Notes under the pieces: generated by a model
The model's database searches: none
Told to the model about the DNA's origin: nothing
Seen by the model: only the letters and a program-made list of their open reading frames with translations
Program-made: the position numbers and the translations under genes
In this document: positions 16,793 to 25,114 of the stretch, in pieces
Layout: each line of letters starts with the position of its first letter
Numbering within the stretch: the first letter of the stretch is position 1
Source of the DNA: Marinicella litoralis
GTDB lineage: Bacteria > Pseudomonadota > Gammaproteobacteria > Xanthomonadales > Marinicellaceae
Direction of reading: 5' to 3'
DNA length: 64,000 nt
NCBI RefSeq assembly: GCF_002591915.1
Contig: NZ_NIHB01000002.1
Location: forward strand, 318,133-382,132

Positions 16793-18679
16793 TCAAAGAT
16801 CACTCACACCTGAATAGTTGATTCCAGATAACAGCGCCATATCTCGGTGCCAAGTGGCAATATCCTCTGAACAGAATTGATTCAAATCATCGTGCCCACA
16901 GGCCTTGGCCATTACTTTCATCATGGCCACTGCTGACTGATAAAAATTGGCCACCCTTAAACTGGCTTCATCTACCTTTATTAAGGCGCGTAATTCCGGA
17001 TCTTGGGTGGCAATGCCAGCTGGACACTGATTGGTGTTACATATCCGTGCTCCGACACAACCAACTGCCTGAATGGACGCATTGGCCAAAGCAATGCCAT
17101 CGGCACCCATTGCCATCGCTTTGATAAAGTCAGCGGGCACCCGCAACCCCCCGGTGATGATTAAAGTCACATCTCGCCCCACGCCACAACGGTCTAGATG
17201 ACGCCTGGCTCTCGCCAAAGCTGGAATGGTTGGCACAGAAATATGATCTCTGAACAAAGCCGGAGCCGCACCTGTTCCGCCACCACGACCATCTAAAATG
17301 ATGTAATCGGCCGATGCCTCCAAAGCAAAATCGATGGTTTGTTCTATCCGATTGGCAGATATCTTAAAACCGACAGGGATACCACCTGTCCGCTGTCTGA
17401 CATGATCGGCAAAGTTTTTAAAGTCTGCTGGTGTTTCAAGGTCATCGAAAGTCGCTGGCGAGACAGAATCAGAGCCCACCTCAATGTTCCTCACCTCTGC
17501 GATTTTTTCGGTGACTTTGTTACCCGGCAAATGACCGCCTATACCTGTTTTGGCAGCCTGTCCCGCTTTAAAATGAAAAGCCTGAATACGATCTAAAATC
17601 TCATCTTTGTAACCAATCCGACCAGAACCCAACTCATACAAATACCTTTGGTTGTTGGCTTGTTCTTCTGGCAACATCCCACCTTCTCCTGAACAAATAC
17701 CTGTTTCCACCATTTGAGCCCCTTTGGCCAAAGCGGTTTTGGTTTCTTCAGACAAAGCACCAAAGCTCATGTCTGAGACGAACAATGGCATGCTTAAATG
17801 CAAAGGCTTGCGGGCTTTCGGACCAATGATTAAGCTTGAATTGACGGCATCACCTTCCGTTAACGGCCTGGGATTCAATTGCGCTGTCATGATTTGGATG
17901 TGGTCCCAGCTGGGTAATTCAGTCCGTGGAGCCCCCATAGCCGTCAATGGCCCCTCCTCTCCCAAGCCTTCAACACCCTCTTTGGCCATTTGATGAATCA
18001 AAGCAACATGGGGTTCTAATTTTGATGGTTTAGCAGCCACTACCTTGTTTTTGGCTTTAAATCCATCTTCACCATTTTTCCATACATCATCATGTGAACC
18101 GTCACAGAAAGGCTTCATTTTTGAAGCACCACAGCGGCACAAAGAGTAGTGTTCTTTGGATGCACCCTCCCCCCACTGGGTATTCCTCAGCTCAATACCA
18201 CCCACAATGTTAAATGGGCCATCCTTTGCCACAGTCACTTTGGCTGGTCTTTTTTGATCCCTGTATTCGGTGTCCCCATGGGCATAACTTAAGGCTCCAG
18301 ATGGGCATTTGCGAATTTTTTCGATCAACTCGAAATCAGTGAATCCACCGTGCGCTGTTTTAGGTCGCCACTTGTCAGGTTTTCCACTGGGACAATAACC
18401 GGCATGAGAACATATGGCCACATTTTCATAGATGGTGATGGGGTCGCCTTTAAAAACCAAACGCTTGTCATCCTTATTTTCACCCCGCTCATCAATGAAT
18501 CCAGCCTCAACATGACTGCCATCACAGAATGGTTTGTTTTTGGACTGACCGCAGCGGCATAAAGCCATCGTTTGGGTGGTTTTAATTTCACCGTCAGCGC
18601 CTGCAAAGTCGTTTAAATTTTCAACCCGCAATGGGCCATTTTTAAGGGGTGTGATTGTGATTTTGTTGTTATTGCTCAT
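16793..18679 (-). CDS. CDGSH - Fer4_19 - CDGSH - glutamate synthase domain fusion protein
   Basis: Starting at the ATG at 18679 the protein has about 628 residues; an ATG 102 nt upstream adds an unrelated hydrophobic stretch. Two CDGSH [2Fe-2S] sites (LCRCGQSKNKPFCDGSH and LCRCGASKMKPFCDGSH) flank a divergent mono-cluster ferredoxin domain (ICSHAGYC to KCPSGALSY). The C-terminal 380 residues are the FMN-binding central domain of glutamate synthase, with GEGGMLPEE, ILDGRGGGTGAAP, GGLRVPADFIKAMAMGAD and CNTNQCPAGIATQ. No glutamine amidotransferase domain is present. It is likely an FMN oxidoreductase fed by its own Fe-S relay; its electron donor and substrate are unknown. It is divergent from the winged-helix regulator. 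Confidence 0.88.
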   Translation of the reverse strand: MSNNNKITITPLKNGPLRVENLNDFAGADGEIKTTQTMALCRCGQSKNKPFCDGSHVEAGFIDERGENKDDKRLVFKGDPITIYENVAICSHAGYCPSGKPDKWRPKTAHGGFTDFELIEKIRKCPSGALSYAHGDTEYRDQKRPAKVTVAKDGPFNIVGGIELRNTQWGEGASKEHYSLCRCGASKMKPFCDGSHDDVWKNGEDGFKAKNKVVAAKPSKLEPHVALIHQMAKEGVEGLGEEGPLTAMGAPRTELPSWDHIQIMTAQLNPRPLTEGDAVNSSLIIGPKARKPLHLSMPLFVSDMSFGALSEETKTALAKGAQMVETGICSGEGGMLPEEQANNQRYLYELGSGRIGYKDEILDRIQAFHFKAGQAAKTGIGGHLPGNKVTEKIAEVRNIEVGSDSVSPATFDDLETPADFKNFADHVRQRTGGIPVGFKISANRIEQTIDFALEASADYIILDGRGGGTGAAPALFRDHISVPTIPALARARRHLDRCGVGRDVTLIITGGLRVPADFIKAMAMGADGIALANASIQAVGCVGARICNTNQCPAGIATQDPELRALIKVDEASLRVANFYQSAVAMMKVMAKACGHDDLNQFCSEDIATWHRDMALLSGINYSGVSDL

Positions 18680-18916
18680 GGTATCAATGGTGTTGTTTGG
18701 TAGCGGTGGTTTTGTATTTAAGATCAACACCAGTAAACATCCAAGTGTTGATACTTTATGGATGATGATATCAGTATACATTATTCTTCAAATGAACCGC
18801 AAAAGGTCCGTGCTGAAACCAAACCCAGGAAGAATCAATAAACCACAGTGCCAGAACCATGATTCCCAAATCATTGTGTCCAACAATCCCCACTCAGCAA
18901 AAAGTGCCATACTGTG

Positions 18917-18948
18917 AAAGTATTTGTTAAACTATAGTTTGGTACTTT
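18917..18948. promoter_or_regulatory. palindrome with -10-like core upstream of the winged-helix regulator
   Basis: A perfect 12-bp palindrome AAACTATAGTTT (18929-18940) contains TATAGT, a plausible -10 box. It is flanked by AAAGTA and TACTTT, which are reverse complements. The site ends 13 nt before the ATG at 18962, and no ribosome binding site is seen. Autoregulation by the winged-helix protein is possible. The remainder of 18680-18916 holds no gene that I can support. Confidence 0.45.
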
Positions 18949-18961
18949 TTGAAAATCATCG

Positions 18962-21319
18962 ATGCAATTTCTTGATTATGAAGTTGATTTAGTCCAACGC
19001 CAAGTCAGCAAAGCCGGCCAGCCACTTAAATTATCATCGCTTAATTTTGAATTATTGCGATACTTTTTAGCCCACCCTGGAAAAATCATCACCCGGGATG
19101 AACTGATGCAGCACGTTTGGGTGGGAAAAGTCGTTTCAGATGCCACGGTCTATAAACAAGTCAAAAGGCTGAAAAATGAACTACAAGATGAAACCGCCTC
19201 AGCTGAGCTGATTCAAACCATTCATGGACAAGGGTTCATGCTGGCACTGGACGCCAATCAAATGGCTGAAACCACTGCTGTTACTGCCACCAAGAAACCT
19301 TCCTCACTGTTCTATTTGATACCTTTGCTGGTGGTGATTTTAGTTTTGATTCTCTACCAGGTATTGCAGCTAAAACAGGACAACCAGAATTTAAACCAGG
19401 CTGTGCAGAACCTGGCCATCCTTTACCAACCTGAAATCAATGAATCAAGCAATGACCAACAGGCCATCGCTCGATCATTGCATGCTCAGTTGTTACTGAG
19501 TGATGGTTTGTACAGCAAAATAGAAGACGCTGAGTCACAACCTGAGTTCAAATCTAAAAGTGCCCGATTGCGGCAAACCCTGGGCTATGAAAACCTGTTA
19601 CATGTACAGGTCATCACCCATCAACATGGTCTTAAAGCCCATGTGGTGTTACAACGCGGAGCAGCGTTGTTACCCGATGAGATCTTTGAAGCCAAAGATG
19701 TACTTGATCTGACCAGTCAAGTGGCCAAGTGGACCACCAAACAACTCAACACCGATTGGCCGACTGAAGAACAACATGGATTCACCACTTCAGCCATGGC
19801 TTTTGAACATTACTTACAAGGCATGCACATGGCCATTGAGAACAACCATGAGGCAGCCATAGCCGCTTTTGAAAAAGCCGCTGAGCAAGACCCCACGTTT
19901 AACGCTGTACACTATCAACTGGGCGTACATTACCGCCTGATTGGGCAAGTTAAAAAAGCCTACGCTGCGCTGGAAAAAGTTGACCTGACCACCGCATCTG
20001 GTCGGTTTAAGTTTCTGGTTTACAACGCCCGTGCCAGCATTCATTACCGTTTAGGCGAAATCAACCAAGCCATTGATGCCTATGGCCTGGCCATAGCCAC
20101 AGCCAGGTCTTTGCATGACCAACAATTGATGATCAGCCCGCTGGTCAATCAGGCTTTTATGTTTACCGACACTGGACAAGCTGATGCCGCCCGCAAAAAC
20201 CTTGAAGAAGCCCTGTTGTACACCAACAAAGACCGACAACATACGGTCATGGGCTCAATTTACAGTGCCTTAAGTAGCCTGTACCAAAATAATTTAGGTG
20301 ATCTAAGTCGGGCCTTGCAGTATGCAGAATCCTCGTACCAAAGTTTCCTGACCGCTGGCAACCAAAGGTATGCTCATGTGGCCTTGAGTAAATGGGCCGA
20401 AGCCTTGTTGCAGCATGCTCACTACGAAGCGGCTTATGCCAAACTCCAACAAGTGTTGGATTACAGCGAGACAGTGAACGAAACGGTCAACAGTTTGTTT
20501 GCCCTCAAATCAAAGCTGTATATTGACCAACTTTATGGGCGGTTTACTGAGGCACAAAATGAATTGACTGTTTTTGCCACAAAACTCAACACCATTGAAA
20601 ATGCCAATTTGAATCACTGGTTGCTGGTCAGTCAAATTCGACAAGCATTGATACAACAGGATTTTTCCCTGGCTCAACAACTGTTGACTGAATTTAAAAC
20701 ACGATTACCACTGCTGGAAACCACCGACTGGGCAATTAATTACCATGTACTCCATAGTGAATGGTTGTTATTCAACGGACAGGCAGAACAATGGACAGCA
20801 AGCGTCACATCATTGGCAGAAGAGATGCCAGCAAGTATAGAGCGACAATGGGTGATCGCGAGGCTTCAACACGCACTGGGACAAAACAAATTGGCCACCT
20901 CCTTGTTGAACCAGGCCATCAATCAAGCCAAAACTGAACAACGCCATGACCTGTTGGTCAAACTACTGAATACGCAGCTGGAACAATTGCTGGCAGCCAA
21001 TCCTGCCGATCCCTTGATAGCCCAGCGGTTAAAACAGTTGGAGGCATTGAATCCACCCCCCTTCCCTCATCTGTTGAACCTGGCCAGACACCAACATCAA
21101 CAAGGCGACACAGCGGCGGCCAGCAAAACCTTGAAACAATTACAAGCAAACGCCAACCAATGGTGGAATCCATCACATCAGAAACTGCTTAACCAATGGT
21201 CCGTACCTAAAAGTGCCTCAGTTTTGAAAGCCACTGGCGAATATAATGTCTTCAAGACCGATACCATCCATTTCAAAGGCACCTTGATCGTACATGGCAT
21301 TAGACCCAGGTCTGAATAA
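18962..21319 (+). CDS. CadC/ToxR-like winged-helix transmembrane protein with TPR repeats
   Basis: The 785-residue protein has an OmpR-type winged helix at the N-terminus (about 1-95: LKLSSLNFELLRYFLAHPGK, TRDELMQHVWVGKVVSDATV, IQTIHGQGFML) and one membrane helix at about 116-135. The periplasmic part carries a coiled segment and many TPR-like repeats, for example HEAAIAAFEKAAEQDPTFNA. This is the layout of one-component membrane regulators that bind DNA from the membrane. The last 34 codons lie antisense to the end of the convergent beta-helix gene, and the tail has little family character, suggesting a lost stop codon. The target genes are unknown; the divergent Fe-S/FMN protein is a candidate. 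Confidence 0.87.
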   Translation: MQFLDYEVDLVQRQVSKAGQPLKLSSLNFELLRYFLAHPGKIITRDELMQHVWVGKVVSDATVYKQVKRLKNELQDETASAELIQTIHGQGFMLALDANQMAETTAVTATKKPSSLFYLIPLLVVILVLILYQVLQLKQDNQNLNQAVQNLAILYQPEINESSNDQQAIARSLHAQLLLSDGLYSKIEDAESQPEFKSKSARLRQTLGYENLLHVQVITHQHGLKAHVVLQRGAALLPDEIFEAKDVLDLTSQVAKWTTKQLNTDWPTEEQHGFTTSAMAFEHYLQGMHMAIENNHEAAIAAFEKAAEQDPTFNAVHYQLGVHYRLIGQVKKAYAALEKVDLTTASGRFKFLVYNARASIHYRLGEINQAIDAYGLAIATARSLHDQQLMISPLVNQAFMFTDTGQADAARKNLEEALLYTNKDRQHTVMGSIYSALSSLYQNNLGDLSRALQYAESSYQSFLTAGNQRYAHVALSKWAEALLQHAHYEAAYAKLQQVLDYSETVNETVNSLFALKSKLYIDQLYGRFTEAQNELTVFATKLNTIENANLNHWLLVSQIRQALIQQDFSLAQQLLTEFKTRLPLLETTDWAINYHVLHSEWLLFNGQAEQWTASVTSLAEEMPASIERQWVIARLQHALGQNKLATSLLNQAINQAKTEQRHDLLVKLLNTQLEQLLAANPADPLIAQRLKQLEALNPPPFPHLLNLARHQHQQGDTAAASKTLKQLQANANQWWNPSHQKLLNQWSVPKSASVLKATGEYNVFKTDTIHFKGTLIVHGIRPRSE

Positions 21320-23914
21320 GCCATCCAAATCGGTACTGGGTCCACTGCTACATGCATCAAGGCTTGGGGAATTGGCAGCCAAACGGTAAGGGCCACGGCC
21401 ATCAGTGACAAAAATCGGATCACCCAAATTCCCCCCCATGCTTTGACTGGTGCCTTGTGGGTTCTGGATGTTGTTGCATGCTCGGGTGAAAGACACCGCA
21501 AAATCCACATAAGGTCCCTGACTGTTGTTATAAAAAATACTGTTAATTAAATTTAAGTCAGTTGCCAGAGAAACCACATTCAAAGGAGGGCCTTGATTTT
21601 CAACCAAGGTAAGCGAGCTCATATCCAACAAGCCGTTTATATCCACCTCAATGACCGAAGATTCATTGACCGCACTGCCATTGTGGTGCATCAAGCCATT
21701 TTGGATTTGAAATTGTGAGCCTTCCTCACTAAAAAGAAACAGCACTGAACCCGCCAGCACAGCGTCATTGCCAGTCCAATACCCACCCAAAAAAGCCAAG
21801 GATTCAGTATCTAGAGTTGAATTATTAAATGTATAAACAGCACCACCATATTCGCCCGCGGTGTTGTCAATAAACTGGGTACAGTATGCGTTAAAACCCA
21901 ATTGAGAAGGGTCACAGACCGCTTCACCAGTTCCATATTCACTGCGTATTTCAGCTTGAGTATTCGACAAATACATGGCCCCTCCAGAGCTGTTTGCATG
22001 GTTGCCAATATACTGACTGTTGAGCACCACAACATCTACATGAGACAACCTCAAGGCCCCTGCATAGTTTGCAGCGTTTTCACTGAATGTCGAATTACTG
22101 ATCAATAACTCGCTGCCTATCTGGTTCCATGCACCACCATGAGAGGTCGCGACATTGTTCTGAAATGTGGAATTATTGATAGTGGCAGCGGAGTTTGCAT
22201 TAAAAACAGCGGCACCAGACCCTCCTGAATTGAAGCTAAATACACTGTTGTCAATGCTGATTTGATCGATGTAATTGATATATAGGGCTCCACCTATGTT
22301 GTCAGAGTCATTTTGATTGAACAACACATCCTGCACAATGAGGTTATCAATAGAATAAATGTAAGCGCCACCGCCGCCTTGGTTGGTACTGGACGCAGTG
22401 GTTGTATTGCCATTGAAAACCACATTATTGAGTTCAATGTCTCTAATTGTTTGAAACTCATCCCCCCTTTTGGCATATAAGCCGCCTCCGTTGGCGATTG
22501 CTGAATTGTTATTCAATTGCGTGCTGTTCAGTACAAGCTGACCTGCCGCCAGAAACACCCCACCACCAAAACCGACTGCTGTGTCTGATGCCAGGTTATC
22601 ACTGATTATGCTGGCGTTGATGGTTGTTGGTTCACTGCTGCCTTTTGCCAGGTATATGCCACCGCCCTGATTGGCTTCATTACCCGAAATGACTGTACCA
22701 CTTTCAACCACCAATTCGGTACAAAGCAAGCACGCCACCCCACCGCCCACCCCAAAGGGTGAGGTATTGTTGAGCAACTTGGCATCATTCAAAGTAAGCA
22801 TGGCCGAGCTGGCAACACCAGCACCATCTACAAAAGCAACATTACCACTGATTTCAGCTTCATTACTGATGGTGATTTGTGAGCCATCCACCCCCCACAA
22901 TCCGCCACCATTTTTATTGGCCAGATTGAATAAGACGTCCGTATTATCAATGACACTGATCGCTGCATCTCCGGTCACAAATAACCCACCTCCTCCACTG
23001 TCATCTGCAGCACCATTGGCGGTATTGCCCCTGATTTCAGCGTACCTGGTTTCAAAAAAGCCCTGCATTTGTGCGACACCACCCCCATTGTTGCTGGCAG
23101 TGTTGTTTCTTATTTCGCCATTAGTGAATGTGACATTTGAGTAATCTGCATAAATTGCACCACCATCCACTCCCGCGTTACCCCAGTTTAACTGTGTGTT
23201 CGACCCATAAATACCTGCCTCTGAATTTAATAAATACAAAATACCACCCAGCTGTCCAGCCACGCTCGAGGCATTGCCAGCCGTTCCACCGAGTGAAGAT
23301 GAGGAGACATACAATTCGCTGTTGTCCATGGCAATGACACCACCATGCCCAACGGCTTCACCATAGTACAATTGACTGTTGTTAATCAGTCTTAATTCAG
23401 ACGGTTGAGCGATTGAGCTGTTAACCCAAATTAAACCACCATTGGCTGTCGCATACCCATTCATGGCACGCACACCATCCAGCGTTAAGGACGCCCCTTC
23501 GATAACCGCCAATAGACCACCGTTCTCGGCCGTAGCATTATCTAAAGTCAAATGGCGAAAAACCACCTGTGCCGCGTTGCTGATCTTGCCAAGCCCCCCA
23601 TGAATATCGTGGGAAGCACCATTGCCATTGATGACCACTGCTGAAGAATCGGCAGTCAGCAGCTCTGTTTCACAGCCGCTGTTATCAGGTGCAGCCGGGG
23701 CACCAGGCACCAAGGTCAGGTCCTTATCAATAACCCCAATGTAACTGATGTAATTACCTGGTTCGATATACAAGGTATCCCCTGCATTGGCGGCGGCAAT
23801 GGCAGCTGTTAAGCTGCTGTATTGACAAGGTCCACCATTGATACCAATGCCGCTGAAAACCGAGTTGGAACAAAACAATAATCCCAGCAAATAAATCCCA
23901 TTAAATCTACGCAT
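21218..23914 (-). CDS. secreted parallel beta-helix protein with IFxxGF C-terminus
   Basis: The start at 23914 (MRRFNGIYLLGLLF) follows GGAG at 7 nt spacing; an in-frame ATG 27 nt upstream is less likely. The protein has about 898 residues: a signal peptide, then serial right-handed beta-helix coils with repeated patterns such as NNGGGVA, NQGGGIYLA, ANGGGLYA and SSGGAMYLS. It ends with the choice-of-anchor-like LDGLFRPGSNAMYDQGAFE and a final LEDIIFASGFQN. It is probably exported to the surface or medium; polymorphic outer-membrane or pectate-lyase-like folds are typical, but no catalytic site is visible. Its last 102 nt overlap the end of the convergent regulator gene. Confidence 0.87.
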   Translation of the reverse strand: MRRFNGIYLLGLLFCSNSVFSGIGINGGPCQYSSLTAAIAAANAGDTLYIEPGNYISYIGVIDKDLTLVPGAPAAPDNSGCETELLTADSSAVVINGNGASHDIHGGLGKISNAAQVVFRHLTLDNATAENGGLLAVIEGASLTLDGVRAMNGYATANGGLIWVNSSIAQPSELRLINNSQLYYGEAVGHGGVIAMDNSELYVSSSSLGGTAGNASSVAGQLGGILYLLNSEAGIYGSNTQLNWGNAGVDGGAIYADYSNVTFTNGEIRNNTASNNGGGVAQMQGFFETRYAEIRGNTANGAADDSGGGGLFVTGDAAISVIDNTDVLFNLANKNGGGLWGVDGSQITISNEAEISGNVAFVDGAGVASSAMLTLNDAKLLNNTSPFGVGGGVACLLCTELVVESGTVISGNEANQGGGIYLAKGSSEPTTINASIISDNLASDTAVGFGGGVFLAAGQLVLNSTQLNNNSAIANGGGLYAKRGDEFQTIRDIELNNVVFNGNTTTASSTNQGGGGAYIYSIDNLIVQDVLFNQNDSDNIGGALYINYIDQISIDNSVFSFNSGGSGAAVFNANSAATINNSTFQNNVATSHGGAWNQIGSELLISNSTFSENAANYAGALRLSHVDVVVLNSQYIGNHANSSGGAMYLSNTQAEIRSEYGTGEAVCDPSQLGFNAYCTQFIDNTAGEYGGAVYTFNNSTLDTESLAFLGGYWTGNDAVLAGSVLFLFSEEGSQFQIQNGLMHHNGSAVNESSVIEVDINGLLDMSSLTLVENQGPPLNVVSLATDLNLINSIFYNNSQGPYVDFAVSFTRACNNIQNPQGTSQSMGGNLGDPIFVTDGRGPYRLAANSPSLDACSSGPSTDLDGLFRPGSNAMYDQGAFEMDGIGLEDIIFASGFQN

Positions 23915-24122
23915 TGAAAACTCCGATTGATGTGCAATCATCAGTCTAAGTCAATCCACCACCCAATCAGTCAGGCAAATTCGGACAATTTCAGGCAAAA
24001 CGCTTATCTCATTGATTATTTAATGAAATCCAATCAAGATCCGTACAGTTTCAAAACCACGCACGCCTTATGTCTATGCTCAGAAAAGAGCAGGTAAATT
24101 TTTATGGTTTTTTTATAGGAGA

Positions 24123-24198
24123 TTTAACGCCCGGCATCAGCGGCGCGGGGCGCGCGTAGCGGGCACTGCGTCCGTCTGCATGCCCTTGTTAGAGGTCG
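24123..24198 (-). other. attC recombination site of the cassette
   Basis: On the reverse strand, CTCTAAC (24194-24188) and GTTAAA (24128-24123) are the outer core sites. Between them, the arm at 24184-24168 (GGCATGCAGACGGACGC) pairs with the arm at 24146-24133 (GCGCCGCTGATGCC), leaving three unpaired bases in the first arm, one near GCATG and two adenines. Such extrahelical bases on one strand are the hallmark of attC sites. The loop is GC-rich, in contrast with the AT-rich surroundings. Confidence 0.88.
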
Positions 24199-24561
24199 TT
24201 TGCACATTTCTTTCATATTAGCTCGTGTGTTTGCAGAGCATCTACCCATATCGCTTCGCCACAGTTTATAAAATATGCACTAAGAATATTTGCGACATCT
24301 TTAGTGGCGACGTTATCCTTTTCAACTTTTTCGAGAAGCTGTTGTGATACACCACTTTCTATTTTAATTGGCGCTTCCTTCCAGGAGGGATAACAACATC
24401 CATATCCGTCGAATGAAATTCTCACCAAGTAAAGTTGACCTTCTTCATCAAGAGCAAAATCGGCAAAAACACTATCATCTTGCAGGGCAAGACAAATATC
24501 GCAAGGACGAGTGGGCATTGACTCGGAAACTCGTATTTGCATGATTGCTATCGACCTCTAA
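24128..24561 (-). mobile_element. single integron gene cassette without integrase
   Basis: On the reverse strand the segment begins G|TTAGAGGTCG (crossover at 24562/24561), carries one ORF, and ends in an attC site whose last core is G|TTAAA (crossover at 24128/24127). The first bases of the cassette (TTAGAGGTCG) are exactly complementary to those just before the attC core (CGACCTCTAA), as expected of a circular cassette cut within its attC site. The flanking bases would rejoin as AATTG|TTAAATC, a GTT-type secondary target of integron integrases. No integrase, attI site or second cassette is present. The 434-bp length is normal for a cassette. Confidence 0.85.
24213..24542 (-). CDS. hypothetical cassette-encoded protein, 109 residues
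   Basis: The ORF fills the cassette: its ATG is 19 nt from the upstream crossover and its stop 15 nt before the attC core, which is the usual tight packing. The protein is soluble and acidic with five cysteines, including CDIC near residue 14 and an adjacent pair (YGCCYP). No signal peptide, membrane segment or known motif is seen. I do not recognise a family. As cassettes normally lack promoters, expression would depend on transcription entering from the radA side. Confidence 0.75.
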   Translation of the reverse strand: MQIRVSESMPTRPCDICLALQDDSVFADFALDEEGQLYLVRISFDGYGCCYPSWKEAPIKIESGVSQQLLEKVEKDNVATKDVANILSAYFINCGEAIWVDALQTHELI

Positions 24562-24771
24562 CAATTTATTAATAGTGCATCAGTGCCATCTAACAAGATA
24601 TTGGCTTTAATTCGTGCATGCTTTTTTTAAAGATTTCATTGTAAGTCATTGATTTCTTACTTTGAAGGGATTTTTTGACTGCATGATTATCAGGAAATGA
24701 GCGGATAGAAGTGCATCAATGCGTTAATTTACGTCTATTACAGGGTAAACGTGCATTTAAAAGGGTTTTTC

Positions 24772-24936
24772 CTAGTTCCCAAGCTCCAGCTTGGGAATTC
24801 TTAGGTGCTTAAACACTGATTATATATTTAAGAAACAGCAAAGCTGACTCAACCCATATTATGAAATTCAATGACTTTCAAATCTTCTGTATGAACACAA
24901 ATCTTTAGGCATTACCAAGCAGAGCTTGGGAACGAG
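24772..24936. repeat. element bounded by inverted repeats of the TTCCCAAGCT type
   Basis: The left end (24776-24797) is a near-perfect hairpin, TTCCCAAGCT-CC-AGCTTGGGAA. The right end (24908-24936) carries the related CCAAGCAGAGCTTGGGAACG, the inverse of the left end with a few differences. The 110 nt between has no ORF. Similar TTCCCAAGCT/AGCTTGGGAA palindromes occur dispersed in many bacterial genomes. The stretch 24562-24771 between this element and the cassette holds nothing I can name. Confidence 0.5.
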
Positions 24937-25058
24937 ATCTAAAGGGTTCATACTTAACCCTAACGAAGAGGAACGACACCCAATCAAGTTAAGTACAGGC
25001 TGTGGCATGCTCCTAAAACTCACGAGATATTAAGGGTACATCACAACCCAGCTTTTGG

Positions 25059-25096
25059 AGATCCTTCAATTCCGCTTCGCTCCATTCAGGATGACC
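25059..25096. repeat. short dispersed-type repeat (ATCCTTC...CAGGAT)
   Basis: The sequence contains atccttcaattccgcttcgc followed by tccattcaggatga. It has ATCCT and AGGAT ends and a GCTTCGC core, a form common as an intergenic repeat in proteobacteria. It lies 20 nt beyond the stop codon of radA, so it may also act as a hairpin at the end of that transcript. No other copy is in this window. Confidence 0.4.
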
Positions 25097-25114
25097 ATAT
25101 TAAATTATTACTAA

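Noticed and set aside
22671-23144. 157-codon open frame on the plus strand inside the beta-helix gene
   Set aside because: It is antisense to repeated glycine/asparagine-rich coils; the product is low-complexity and lacks a start context.
24585-24735. TCTAACAAG and GCGTTAATT as ends of a second attC site
   Set aside because: The arms between them are not complementary, and there is no ORF of cassette type next to them.
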